Assembly (NCBI GenBank): GCA_963575745.1
Contig: CAUYUJ010014760.1
Span: forward strand, 1,064,077 to 1,128,076
Source of the DNA: Prorocentrum cordatum
Lineage: Eukaryota > Sar > Dinophyceae > Prorocentrales > Prorocentraceae
Length of the DNA stretch: 64,000 bases
Reading direction: 5' to 3'
The notes under the pieces were generated by a model. That model ran no database searches. It saw nothing but the letters and a program-made list of their open reading frames with translations, and was not told where the DNA came from. Position numbers and translations under genes: made by a program. Of this stretch, positions 19,926-30,149 are shown piece by piece (within the stretch, counting starts at the first letter, position 1; every line of letters begins with the position of its first letter).

Positions 19926-20223
19926 CGACAGTTGTGAGCTCTGCGGGTGGCCGGCGGGCTGGGCCGAGACCCCACGCGGAGTTTCCGATCACAAATCCAA
20001 AAATTTGCCAGACATTTGCCACATGTGAATTTCTGACCGGGCCTCGTTTTCTTCGTCGTCGTCCTCCTCCTCCTCCGCTGTTTTTTCCTTTGCCGTAATG
20101 TCCGGCGCTCCGGCGCCACACCCGCAGCACCCTAGTTTGGTGCCAATGCGCGGGCTGTCCTGTCCTGTCCTGTCCTGTCCTGGCACGCCGTGCACCCCCG
20201 TGTCAAGACCACAGGGGGCGGCG
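19926..20223. other. Short spacer with (TCCTG)4
   Basis: CTGTCCTGTCCTGTCCTGTC lies near 20157-20180. The remainder is unremarkable. Confidence 0.5.
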
Positions 20224-20990
20224 GATCAAAGACGCCTGCGACGAATCACCGCCGCGCCCTGCGCTTAAGGATACGCCTATGTGGCCAAACGTTTGGGCAA
20301 AGTTTGACCACGCCGGTAGACCATCCGTTCCCGAAGCCCTTTGGGGAACACGTGGGGGAGGGGGGAGGAGAGGGAGGGAGAAAGAGGAAGAGGAGGAAGA
20401 GGAGACCTCTTGGGAGCTTCTAGGGTCATTCGTGGGTCCTCATGGAAGCTTCCTGGGGGCCTTTGGGGGGCCTTCTTGGGCCTCCTTGGGCCAATTGGAG
20501 GCCTTTGGGGGCTTCTTGTGGGCATCTTTTGCAGCCTTACGGCGTTCGTGGCCCGTCTGACGCCGACTGCAGCCGTCTTGAAAGCCTGTGTTGGTCCGTC
20601 TTGGGGCCCTCTTCGGGCGCTTCGGGGTCGTTTTGAAGGCCATCTTCGGCGTCTTGCAGGCCTCTTGGGCCGTCTTAGGACCGGCCTCTTGGGCCGTCTT
20701 GTGCCGTCGGAAGGCCGTTCTGAAGCAAATGCCAACATCCTTCAAACACCTGAGGTGCATCAATGATGTTGTCCTATTCGGGCTTTCCTGGATGACCTCC
20801 TGGAGGCATCTTGGGCCGTCTGAGGGGCCTCCTGGGCGCTTCCTCTTTTGGCTTTCCTGGGCTCTCTTGGACCATCTTGGCAATCCTGGAGGCATCCTGG
20901 GGCCGTCCTGCAGGCCATCCTGGGGTCATCTTGCATTCTCCTGGGAACAGACGGGCCATCTTTGGAGGCCATCTTGTGAAGATAGCCTCC
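20224..20990 (+). repeat. Composite dispersed block, copy 3, with CTTGGGCC array
   Basis: AAGACGCCTGCGACG, GGCAAAGTTTGACC, AAGCCCTTTGGGGAACACGTG, GAGGA stretch, then the CTTGGGCC array with a GCATCAATGATGTTGTCC spacer near 20758. Confidence 0.65.
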
Positions 20991-21178
20991 AAGACTCGCC
21001 AGATGGCTCAACGAGCCAACGAGCCAGCTGGAGAGTCTTGGCAAGCGCTTTGTGGTGGTCTCTGTGGGTCGTTGGCGCGTCCTTGCGCGTCCTTCCGGGT
21101 GGCCAACGGGCTGGGCCGAAGTTTCGGGGAGAGCTCTTGAGAAAAGAGCGAAGAACCACCAGACTCAGGCGATCGCAA

Positions 21179-21350
21179 ACATGCATTAAGGGGGCGTGGA
21201 TTAGCGACGGGTCACGTTTCCATAGGAAGTCGAGGATTCCCGCCGCCGATCGAGGCGGCACCGGCCGCATTTTGGGGAGGGCACTCCCCCCGATACATGG
21301 ATTTGGCGACCGCGCGCCAACTCCATGGATAGCTAATCCATGTTTGCGCG
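21179..21350. repeat. Dispersed repeat shared with 14516-14690
   Basis: Includes a hairpin of ATACATGGATTTGGCG and CGCCAACTCCATGGAT. Confidence 0.65.
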
Positions 21351-21537
21351 CCCCTAGCAGACTTCCAGCACGCCAGGCACCCGTTTGATGCATCAACAGG
21401 GGGCGGGGGATTTGGTGGCCTTCGTCCCCTCCCGCCGCCACCGTGCCCGGCTCGGGGATGCAGACTCCAGAGCTCTGGGGGGCCTCTCGGGGGCTTCCTG
21501 GAGCGCCTGCTGGCGGTATCGGAGGTCATCTTGGGGC

Positions 21538-21637
21538 AGGAGGAGGAGGAGGAGGAGGAGGAAAATGAGGAGGAGGAGGAGAATGAGGAGGAGGAGGAGG
21601 AGGAGGAGGAGGAGGAGGAGGAGGAGGAGGAGGAGGG
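21538..21637 (+). repeat. (GGA)n microsatellite
   Basis: GGA array followed by CCCTGCAGCCTTCAAGAGGC, the same junction sequence as after the array ending at 17868. Confidence 0.9.
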
Positions 21638-21757
21638 GGGCCCTGCAGCCTTCAAGAGGCCGCCCAGAGCTCTTGGGGCAGGAGCACCCTGGGGCGCCCC
21701 GAACTTCTGGGAGAGTCGTGGGCCGCCCCCTCACGGCCCTTACAACCCACGAGACCC

Positions 21758-22195
21758 GCAGACCTGCATGCAACCAGCCTCGAACTTATCCCGATCCCTA
21801 AGATCGGCAAGCCCGAGGCGATGATAATCTCAGGGATGTGCCCTCAGAAACTGCGGGAATCCTCGCGATCGGTACCAAATTTGGGTGACGCCGTGATGCC
21901 AAACATGGAGATAGGGACATGTTTCAAGCTGGTAAGCATGAGCCTCGGGACACTCCACTCCGTGCTCGAAGGCACGGTGGCGGACAAGTTCCTGACGCCG
22001 CTGGCCGCTGGGATCGTGTGCATCTCCGTAGCCCTCGCGCGGAAAATCTCCGGCGCCGAGACGTCGGACGAGCGCAGGCTTTGGACCCAGCTGCTCGCCG
22101 GCCAGTCCCTGAACGCCGTTGGGGCAGTGGTGACTGCCATCAAACAGTGGCGAGGCGTCCTGGCTTGCCCAGAGGCCCACAGAAGAATCTGCTAA
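21758..22195 (+). pseudogene. Unidentified protein fragment sharing a motif with 22868-23161
   Basis: Open frame of about 145 residues ending at TAA. The N-terminal part reads TSLELIPIPKIGKPEA. The minus-strand frame at 22868-23161 carries TSLELIQIPKIGQP, so both descend from one protein family. The Pro-Lys-rich IPK motif recalls the approach to the reverse-transcriptase domain in LINE ORF2 proteins, but no catalytic motif is present. The remainder (about residues 30-145) has mildly hydrophobic helices and no recognised domain. No start codon is fixed. It may be an exon or a retroelement remnant. Confidence 0.4.
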
Positions 22196-22248
22196 GAACC
22201 TCTTGTGGCTTGCACGAAGTCTTCCTCGAACATGTCTGGCTGGGGTTC

Positions 22249-22438
22249 AGTCGGGCTTGTCCCCCTACAGGAGGATTTTCGATGAAAAATGAAACATACC
22301 CCAAAAATGCCCCCAAAATGTCAAACAATAGTCAAAACGTAGTCCCCACACTGTTTTTGTTAAATTATTTTTGGATTTTTTGGGGGGCATTTTTTATTTT
22401 TCGTCGAAAATCCCCCTGTAGGGGGACAGGCCCGACTT
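22249..22438. mobile_element. F2 foldback element, near-perfect
   Basis: AGTCGGGCTTGTCCCCCTAC at the left and GTAGGGGGACAGGCCCGACT at the right. Arms of about 50 bp continue through ATTTTCGATGAAAAATG and its complement, and the loop is AT-rich. Confidence 0.85.
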
Positions 22439-22867
22439 AAGGCTGGGGCTGTCTTGTTTTAGCACGTCGGCTGTATGTTCTAAGAGCGTTGTTTTGTGCT
22501 TAGAACATGCTGGGTTCTGAGAACATGCCGTGGTATGCCTGCAGGAATGCCGGGCCGGGTTGGTCTCTTGCTCAATACCAGCCTTGAACATATCCCTGTC
22601 ACTGTGATCGGCATCATCGTCTCGCGATGCTGATCCTAAGGATTATTCCCCAATCAGTGCTTGTACTCAAGGGATCCTAGCAGAAACTGAAAGATTTGGA
22701 GAAAGATTCCCGCCGAATTGGTAGCCGGCTGGGTTCCCGGGTTCCAGGTTCCAGGTTCATGGGTTCTTGACTCTTGGTTCTGAGCCGATTTCGCTGGGTT
22801 CGGGGTTCCCGGATTCCCGGTCGATCTCCGTATCGATCTCTTTATCGATCCCACGATTCAAATCGAT
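22439..22867. other. Non-coding stretch, CCGGGTTCCAGG short repeats
   Basis: No gene. GGTTCCAGGTTCCAGGTTC and several ATCGATC words occur at about 22735-22865. TTAGAACATGC..CCTGCAGGAATGCC around 22500-22550 has a diverged relative at 27375-27450. Confidence 0.5.
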
Positions 22868-23161
22868 CTACTGATTGGGGTTTGACTCTGGTGTAATTTT
22901 CGTTTTTGAGGATGCACGTTCAAGAATGTCGTCGCCCTTTGGCTGGCCAATCTTAGGGATCTGGATCAGTTCGAGGCTGGTTAGGTGATCGCCAGCCTGG
23001 ACAACGACTGCACGGGGCTGGGCTGTATCACCGAGGGCCTCCCCTGGGAGTCTTCGCCCTGCCGCTACGGCCTCGCAGAGCCAGCGGGGCACGTCCCAGG
23101 GCCTCCCAAGGGGGATCGTGGGCAGAAGGGGTCGCAGGATGGCGCCGCATTGCCGATGCAT
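22868..23161 (-). pseudogene. Unidentified protein fragment with the TSLELIxIPKIG motif
   Basis: 97-residue minus-strand frame. PWDVPRWLCEAVAAGRRLPG and TSLELIQIPKIGQPKGDD look like real protein and match the plus-strand fragment at 21758. The C-terminus after about residue 80 runs into unrelated sequence. Possible retroelement ORF2 debris. Confidence 0.35.
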
Positions 23162-23188
23162 CTGCGATGTGGCGCGGAGGAGGAAAAG

Positions 23189-23320
23189 GTACCCATACCG
23201 CTATCTTCGACCGTCTTCCCCTTCTTGGGCCCCCTGGGAGGCCCTCGTCGCCGCCGCTGGATTCGCCTCGAAGTCCCGGTCAGAACGCACCCCAGGAGAG
23301 GTCCGGGGAGTAGCGGTGCC
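23189..23320. repeat. Dispersed repeat shared with 9245-9361
   Basis: See 9245. The shared core is GGGAGGCCCTCGTCGCC and GCTGGATTCGCCT. Confidence 0.6.
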
Positions 23321-23928
23321 GGTGCTTTTTGGTCTGCCCAGCGTGGCTCGATGTGGAGCCCGATGGTCCCCGCGCCGATGCATCGCCGGTGCATCGTCGA
23401 TGTGCCGGACGACGCGGCCCGACCTTCCAGGCCCCCTGCCCTCGGGAGGCCCCTCTTGGGAGGCCTCCCGCAGGGGTGCCCGCTGCCCGAGTGGTTCAAC
23501 CACGCCGCGGTGAGCGGGGGGCAAGATGCACGAGCCTTGCCCTCGCCGATCAAGGATTCGGGCAAGTCGATGGGCGGCGGGGGGGGGGGGGCTCGGAGTT
23601 CGCCGAGCACGTGGGGAGGTCCGAGCCCCGCCCCCGCCGCCCAGCGCTTCGGGAGCATCGGCGGCCAGCGTGGGTGGGGCTTCGGAGGCCGCCACCTCGA
23701 GTCGGGGGAGCGTGGGACACGAGTGCGCCGGATTTCGGGCTTGCCGACGCTTTTTCACGAGTGCGTGCTGAATTTTGACGGTCTGGTTTTCGTGGGACGT
23801 CTGCAGCTGGAGCTCGCGCCACATTTCAGACTGTGCCTTCGTCATTGTCATATTGTATACGATGGCCCCGTCAGGCCAACCCGAGTCCCCCGAACCCGAG
23901 TCTTGCGTCCCCCCGACATTTCTACAGT
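23321..23928. other. GC-rich stretch without a supported gene
   Basis: Contains GATGCATCGCCGGTGCATCG-type dyads near 23376 and a G run at 23580. Several frames are open by composition only. Confidence 0.4.
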
Positions 23929-24080
23929 CCCAGACCCCCTCGAGCAATGAAAAAATCACGACGGGCGGTGTTTCGCCACTTTCGGCCACGACTCGGGATG
24001 AAAAACTGGTCCCGGGGAATAGGTCGAAATCGTTGGGGGGTCGACGTCGCACGAAGAAATCATGACGTCGGGGGTCTGGG
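23929..24080 (+). mobile_element. F1 element, complete ends, shortened core
   Basis: CCCAGACCCCCTCGAGCAAT to GACGTCGGGGGTCTGGG, 152 bp. The central GGCCCTTGCCGGGCC block is deleted, showing that both termini are kept when the core is lost. Confidence 0.85.
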
Positions 24081-24088
24081 GTCCTTGC

Positions 24089-24212
24089 GCTCAGGGAGGA
24101 CGCGCGCCTTCCTCTAGGGTGCCCTTGTGTCCTTGCCTCTGCGGCCCGTTCCCGCTGGCCTCCCGCCGCCCAGAAAGTCCCAACTTTGACCACCAGGGCC
24201 TTGCGTCCTTAC
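24089..24212. mobile_element. Degenerate F4-like element
   Basis: Keeps the order CTCAGG, GGACGCGCG, CCCTTGTGTCCTTGC, GGGCCTTGCGTCCTTAC of F4, but the CAGTCAAAAACCC ends are gone. Confidence 0.5.
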
Positions 24213-24689
24213 AGTGCCGTTTTTATACATGCTCCGCGTGCGGATCATGTATTGAAAATGCAGGGATCTAGTATTAAAAACAACGATGAGTTCATGCATA
24301 TGTTTACTACCTGTAACGCCCCTCACGGGGGTAGAAACCAAGCGTCGTGTTGTCTCCTCCTCCACTCGTGTTCTTGCGCCAGACGTCCACCCCTGAGGCT
24401 CTCGGAAGTTTCCACAAGGCTCGCAGGTGGTCAGAAAAATGCCCCGAACATCGAAGACTAAGATATTCGAGGTTTCGTCTTCGACTCCGTTCCCAGAGCC
24501 CCGACGTGGTGTCTGTTCATCGGGTCGGCGCCTTTGTTGTCGTGAAATTACCCTCGGAGGGCCTTTTTGTGACGCTCCCGAAAGAGGGGAGGAGGGAGGA
24601 GGGAAGGAGGAGGTAGGAGGGAGGAGGACGGATGGGGAGGAGGCGGATCTCGCGCACGGCGCTATCGGAGCCATCGAGGCTACGGATGA

Positions 24690-24835
24690 GGTAGGAGGAG
24701 GAGGAGGAGGAGGAGGAAGGAGGCGGAGGAGGAGGAGGAGAAAGAGGAGGAGAAGGAGGAGGAAGAGGGGGAGGAAGGATTTGAAGCAGGACGGATGAGG
24801 AGAAGGATGACGACGACGAGCAGGAGGAGGAGAGG
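24690..24835 (+). repeat. (GGA)n purine tract
   Basis: GGA/GAA mixture. Frames across it are not genes. Confidence 0.9.
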
Positions 24836-24839
24836 GAAT

Positions 24840-25300
24840 GACGCCCGTCCTGGAGCCTCTTGGTGTCGCCGTGGCTCTCCTAGAGCGTGCTGGGGGTCCT
24901 GTGGCCTGTTTGGGCTCTTCGGGGCCTCTTGGGGCCTCTTGGAGCCTCCTGGGCCTTCTGGAGCTCCCTGAGTTCCTCGGGGGGGCTCTTGAGATCTCGT
25001 GGGCTCTCCCGGGGCCGCCATGGGCCCTCCTGGAGCCTCCGTGGGCCCTCTAAGAACTCTCTCGCGGGGGCGGAATGATGAAAACAATTTCACGCATGGA
25101 GACCTTTCCGTTGAGAAGGGGGCGCGGTGCAGAGTGGGTCCTCCTGGGGCCCTCCGGAGGTCTCCTAGGCACTCCCGAGGCCGCCATGGGCCCTCCTGGA
25201 GCCTCGGGGGGCCTCTGAGAAGCCTCTCGCGGGGGCTGAAAAATGACGACAGTTTCACGGATGGGAGCCTTTCCGTTGAGAAGGGGAGCGCGGTGAAAGG
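24840..25300 (+). repeat. CTTGGGGCC/CTCCTGG array with an internal duplication
   Basis: The segment around 25060-25130 (GGGGGCGGAATGATGAAAAC, CCTTTCCGTTGAGAAGGGG) is repeated about 170 bp later at 25220-25297. Confidence 0.65.
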
Positions 25301-25479
25301 TAATCAAGTGACGACAGTGTCGCATTTGAGGCCCCAAATCGTCTTTGGGCACTTCGGGCGCGAATCCCGCTCCCACATAGTACGGCGCGATTTCCCCTCC
25401 CCCCGCTGTCCCGCCAGACCCCGGGAGGGTGATTTTTGTGGTTTTCGCTTGTAAGAAACACTTCCCCCCCCCTCTCGAC

Positions 25480-25625
25480 GGTGACGGAGGGCAGGCGGCG
25501 GGGTTGGGCAGGTTGGCGGGGTGGCGGGTTGGCTGGGGTTGCGGGGTGGTTGGTTGGGCTGGTTGAGCCGGTTGAGTTGTTTGGGTGGCTGGTTGGTTGG
25601 GTTGGCTGGTTGGGCTGGCTAGGGC
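25480..25625 (+). repeat. GGTTGGCTGG minisatellite
   Basis: Short G/T-rich words (GGTTGGGCTGG, GGTTGGCGG) in tandem. The G-runs could favour quadruplex formation. Confidence 0.7.
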
Positions 25626-26286
25626 AATTGGCTTCGATATATAAATTGATCATGTATTAACATCCCAATCTGTTTAAACATCCCATGCATTAGAAACTGC
25701 CCTGTACCACCTGTCCTTCAGACTTACGCAGGACGAAAGATGTTCCTTTTTGGGGTGCTAATGGCGATGATGACCTGGAAGTGCATGACCGAGCCCCCTT
25801 TCCCCCGTATAATCTTAACACGGGCGGGTTCCGGGGTCCGCGGATCCGATTTCTTCCGTATTTTCCCGTTTCAATGTAATGATATAAAAATCTGATCCGC
25901 TTTAAAAAATAAGACCGATCACGGATACAGCAAATTCGAGATCGAATCCGCGCGGACGGAAATCGGATCCACCGAAGCAAACGCCAAAGCCACAATTGGA
26001 TGCGCGTGATTTTCACAGGATCCGACGGCGGTTATCTCATGCGCGTTTGATCAAGACTTTAAGCCGTCGTTCTGGGCCATGAACAAACTTTCGTCCTGGG
26101 GGTGTAGTACACGTTTTGACTGCATGTGATCCCCTGGCCCAAATGTACCCCCAGCTTTCGGGACCACTCTGGAATCCCTGGGGCCCTCTGGGCCCCGTAA
26201 GGGGTCCCCTGGAGGCCGTTGGGGCCTCCTCGGACATCCTGGGGGCACCTTGGGCCAGGGGCGCCTCTGGCAACACCCGACCTCCA
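25626..26286. other. Intergenic stretch, less GC-rich
   Basis: No gene. The 25800-26000 part is rich in GGATCCGATTTC-like words. Confidence 0.5.
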
Positions 26287-26492
26287 GTCGGCGGCGAGCG
26301 AGGGGGGGAAGTGAGAAGGAGAAAGCCTTCTCAGAAGGCGGCGGGACTCCTCAGAGGCCCTCGCGCCTTCCGATAGGTCATCTTTTCTGCTTCCGGGGAG
26401 GGCCCGGAACACTTGCCAGAGGCCCGAGGGGCCCCCGAGCCTCATTAGGAGGCCCGCCCCTTCTCGCTTCCCCCCCCTCGCGCGCCGCCGAC
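26287..26492. mobile_element. F6 inverted-repeat element with 3-bp duplication
   Basis: Left GTCGGCGGCGAGCGAGGGGG and right CCCCTCGCGCGCCGCCGAC are inverted copies, followed inside by GAAGTGAGAAGG and CCTTCTCGCTTC. CCA flanks both sides (26284-26286 and 26493-26495). A second copy is at 38342-38515. Confidence 0.75.
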
Positions 26493-27093
26493 CCAGGTGA
26501 TGCACTCCGCGGCGATCCTGTCCTGCGCCGTGTGCGTGCCCGCGCTGCGCGGGCTCCACGGCCACGCGGCCAAGCGCGCGTAGGCGCAGGGGCGCGGAGC
26601 GGCGGCGGCGGAGCGCTGCGGCGCGCCGCGGCCGAGGCCAGAGGGCCCGGCGCTGGGGCCGCAGCGCCACGGCGGGCGGGGGCAGCGAGAGCGGGGGATG
26701 GGCAGAGGCCGCGCAGAGGCGGAGCGTCTTCCAGGCCCCTGGCGAAAGGGGGCGTTGCGAGCAGTGGCGAGTGGCGTCTTCCAGGCCCCTGCCAACGGGG
26801 CGTCAGGGAACGGGCCGGTAGCTATAGGGGTGCGGCGTCTTCAAGGCAGCTTTCTCGAAGAACTGAGACTGGTTTGCCGCGCACGGGCGCGAGGTACCCC
26901 CCCCCCCCCCGCCCAGAGTTACGATGCTGCATCGACGTTTTTGCCGTCCCGATTTATCCCGCACTCGTGCGAGATGAATGCCTTGTCACCCCTTTCTCGC
27001 TTAAAGAGGCCCCTCAGCTACCGCCCCGTTTACTAGCGCCCCGTTTGCAGGGGCTTGTGTCTTGGCCTGCCCATAACCGAAGAAGTATACAAG
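26493..27093. other. GC-rich stretch without a supported gene
   Basis: GGCGTCTTCCAGGCCCCTG is duplicated near 26725 and 26785. Nothing else recognised. Confidence 0.4.
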
Positions 27094-27257
27094 GCATAAA
27101 CATAAACTTTTGGCACTCTGGGCGGGTTTCTTGCATCCGCGCTGGGCCCTCCCGGCGGTGCCTCTGGCGCTTCCAATGGCGCGTTCCGAGCGCCAGGGAG
27201 GGAGCCCAGCGCGGATCCCGAGAACTCCGCGCTGACCTCCAACGGTCCATGTTTACG
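27094..27257. mobile_element. F3 foldback element
   Basis: CATAAACATAAAC at the left and GTTTACGCC near the right end; arms include GCATCCGCGCTGGGCCC and GAGCCCAGCGCGGATCC. Confidence 0.75.
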
Positions 27258-27542
27258 CCACATTTCATTTTCCAAACATGTTATACTAACCTTTTTTGGT
27301 TTGCGCGGAATGTCCTTAGGACACTTCTGGTTGAGACCGTTATGTTTCTCGCATCGGGCTCATGCTATAAGAACTTCGCTCGTGCCCTTGACTCGAACAT
27401 TTCTGGGTGCTAAAGCCACGTCGTGGTAGGCCTACAGGAATGCCATGACGCTCGGCCCCTGGTCAGAGAGCGAGATCTGCATCGCAGGGGTCGCCCGCAG
27501 CGGTGTTTTGACGGTTTCGTGGACCGTCTTTAGGGGAACAGT

Positions 27543-27717
27543 AAGTGACATAAACATAACAACTCGGAGGTCCGCACGGATTTCTCGGATCGGCGCTGGA
27601 CCCCCCTCCCTGGCGCGCGGAGCGCGCCAGGGGCGGCGCCGGAGGCGCCGCCGCGGGGCCCCAGCGCCGATCCGAGAAATCCGCGCGGACCTCCGAGTTT
27701 TTATGTTTATGTCACTT
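27543..27717. mobile_element. F3 foldback element, near-perfect hairpin
   Basis: The 175-bp unit starts AAGTGACATAAACATAACAA and ends with the complement, TTTTTATGTTTATGTCACTT. Arms of about 65 bp contain CTCGGAGGTCCGC and GGATTTCTCGGATCGGCGCT. The loop is itself built of GGCGCGC palindromes. It is the best copy of the family. Confidence 0.9.
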
Positions 27718-27857
27718 TTTGTTCCCCTCGTTTTCGAGCGCCTCGGGATGCCCTCCAGCAGCTGCGCCTCGTCGAGAGCTCTCTGCAGAGGGTACTCGGA
27801 GCCTCCCGAGCGGCCGCTGGAGACCCCAGGGCATCGCAGGACTCGACCTAAACTTAA

Positions 27858-28027
27858 GTCGGGCCTGTCTGCCTACAGGGGGATTTTCGACGAAAAATGA
27901 AGGATACCCCAAAAATAAAAAATAGTCCAAAAATAGCCTGGGGACTTTTTTTTTGTTTTTACCTTTGCATTTTTGGGGTATCTATTATTTTTCGTCGGAA
28001 ATTCCCCTGTAGGGGGACACGCCCGAC
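27858..28027. mobile_element. F2 foldback element
   Basis: AGTCGGGCCTGTCTGCCTAC to GTAGGGGGACACGCCCGAC. The arms include GATTTTCGACGAAAAATGA and ATACCCCAAAAAT with their complements. Confidence 0.85.
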
Positions 28028-28121
28028 ATAAACCTAAACGCTATTTGGGCGATCTCGTGGGCCGTTTACGTTCTGACTTCGTCGGCAGCGAAGGCGGAGC
28101 GAAGGCAAGAAGATGGCGTGA

Positions 28122-28218
28122 AGTCGGGCCTGTCCCTCGACAGGAGGAATATTCAATGTGTCATGTACTTTAAAAATGTTTCGTCCAGAATCCGCCTGTA
28201 GGGGGGCATGCCCGACCT
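28122..28218. mobile_element. F2 foldback, shortened to 97 bp
   Basis: AGTCGGGCCTGTCCCTCGAC to GTAGGGGGGCATGCCCGACC with most of the interior lost. It lies 95 bp from a full copy. Confidence 0.75.
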
Positions 28219-29133
28219 AAAGATAGCGGGGGATGGGCGAACGGGGGATGCATCGACCTTTGGTCCCCAGAAGCAGAAGGGCCCTTCTGGTCGCCGCTGC
28301 CGAAAAACAGTGTCTCTTGAAGGTGGGAACGATAAAACAAAACGGCAACCGGGACCGAGAGAAAATGGCTTTGGAAGTTGAGCCAGAACCGGAACAGCGG
28401 CAACACAACCGGGACGGAACCGGAAAAAAGAAACGGCGCCAACGGCAAAACGGAGCCGGTATTTAGCAGAGACGGCCCGGTCGCTTCCAGGGCCCACTGA
28501 GGATGCATCGGCCCCCAGTCGCCCATGCATCGCCAACAGCGTTCTGATAGCTCCACCCCGCCCGGGAACGTGCGGACCTATCGGGGCCTATCGCCGATCT
28601 GTCGGGGGTGCACCGCCGATTCCAAGTCGATGCTCCCCCCCCATGAGAGTCCCCCCCTTCTCGTTGCCCCTTCGGCGGCGGCGACGGAGCGGCCGCGAGC
28701 GGCCGGAGCCGCCCCGAGCCGGCTAGTCGAAGAAGAACGAGTCGCATAGACATTGTACCCATGCCGAGAAACACCCTGCTTGCCTCCAGGGTGCCCTGGG
28801 TTTCTTGGGGGGTTCGATGGCTTTGCTGTGGAGAGCGTGACGTCCCCACACGAAGAATCCATGGACGCCCTGGGGTCTCAGGGCTGGGTTTCTTGCGGAA
28901 GGTCTCTTGTGGACTGGCCTCCAGGGTAAGCTCGGAGGCCTGGAAATGGGCACCAACACCAAGACGGCGGGGTGCCTCCACAGGGGGAAGATGATCCTAG
29001 ATTTTCGGTGCTGGTGTTAATAGTTCGGCCACCTTGGAAGCCAGAATATTACCATCATCGCCGAGATCGGGATCTTCTTCCCTCGGTGGAGGCACACCGC
29101 CGATATTGTTGGTGTCGACCTTTAGGCCTGCGA
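28219..29133. other. Intergenic stretch
   Basis: No gene is supported. Repeated GATGCATCG words occur near 28244 and 28502. A relatively A-rich stretch (28320-28460) opens short Lys/Arg/Gln frames only. Confidence 0.4.
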
Positions 29134-29290
29134 TAAGCATAAGCTGTTGGAGCGCCGCGCGGAGTTCTCGGGATCGGCGCTCGTGCCCGCCAGCGGCACT
29201 GCTGGCGCTGGCCCGGGCGCGCTCCGCGCGCCAGGGAGGGGGGGGGGTCCAGCGCAGGTCCGAGAAGTCCGCGCGGGGCTCCAACAGCTT
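29134..29290. mobile_element. F3 foldback element
   Basis: AAGCTGTTGGAGCGCCGCGC at the left pairs with GCGCGGGGCTCCAACAGCTT at the right; the interior carries GCTCCGCGCGCCAGGGAGG. Confidence 0.8.
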
Positions 29291-29305
29291 CAGGAGGGGA
29301 AAAAC

Positions 29306-29452
29306 ACAGAGACACGAACCGTCGTCGATTCCCAGGAAAATAGGGGGAACTATGGGAAGTGGGGGGGAAGACAAAAACCCAGAACGTGTAGGAAAATGTG
29401 GGGAATCTGTTTATTTGTGTGTATCTAGTTGTGTGTCCTGGGTCCCCTTCAC
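29306..29452. repeat. Dispersed repeat shared with 31945-32108
   Basis: ACACAGAGACACGAACCG, GGGGGGAAGACAAAAACCC, TATTTGTGTGTATCTAG, TGTGTGTCCTGGGTCCCCTTC follow in order, as in the second copy. The GACACA start and TGTGTC end suggest weak inverted ends. Confidence 0.65.
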
Positions 29453-30149
29453 AGTAGTACGTTTATGCAGTTGTTTGCTCTTCTGGGATGGGGTCACCAG
29501 AGCTCCAATGTGAGCGATGCAAAAACAACAGGGGTCGACTGCGCCAACATTCGCGCGGAAGTTGCCCGCGTACGATGGCCCTCGGCTTCCGGCGCGGCGT
29601 GCCGCGCTTGCGGCCCACGTAAGCCACCGCGTGAGGACGCTATGTCTTCTCGCGTAAGACCCTTCTATTTTTCGTCACCCACGGGTCGTAAAATGCAAAG
29701 TGGAGTTGTTGTTTTCCAGTTTTTGGCGTTTGGAGGACCTCGCCGGTCCAATTAGAGGGAGAAACATCATGATGATCCGCCGTCGCAGCGGACCACGTCC
29801 ATCGAGTGCGCCATCGAGGCGGGATTGGGACAAGAACGGCCCAGTTGCACCCAGCCCAGCGCCCAGTCTCGGGATGCCTACGTAGGTCTCGCGAGGGTCG
29901 ACATTTCAGGGCCAGTTCGGTCGGGGTCTACATGTGAGACTCCTTGCGCGGGCCTACATTTGAGGCCCTTGTCGCGGGTCTGGGGGGGGCGCCAGCGCTT
30001 CGCCGACAAGGCCCGCGAGCCGCGCGAGCCGACGGTGCCCGACCGGGCTCGTAGAGCGAGCGGGGTGGACAGGGCGCACAGCAGACGCCGCCCAGACCGA
30101 CAGACTCTCCACTCGACCCGAGGGTTGGCAGGTCGTCGCAGACGTTGAG

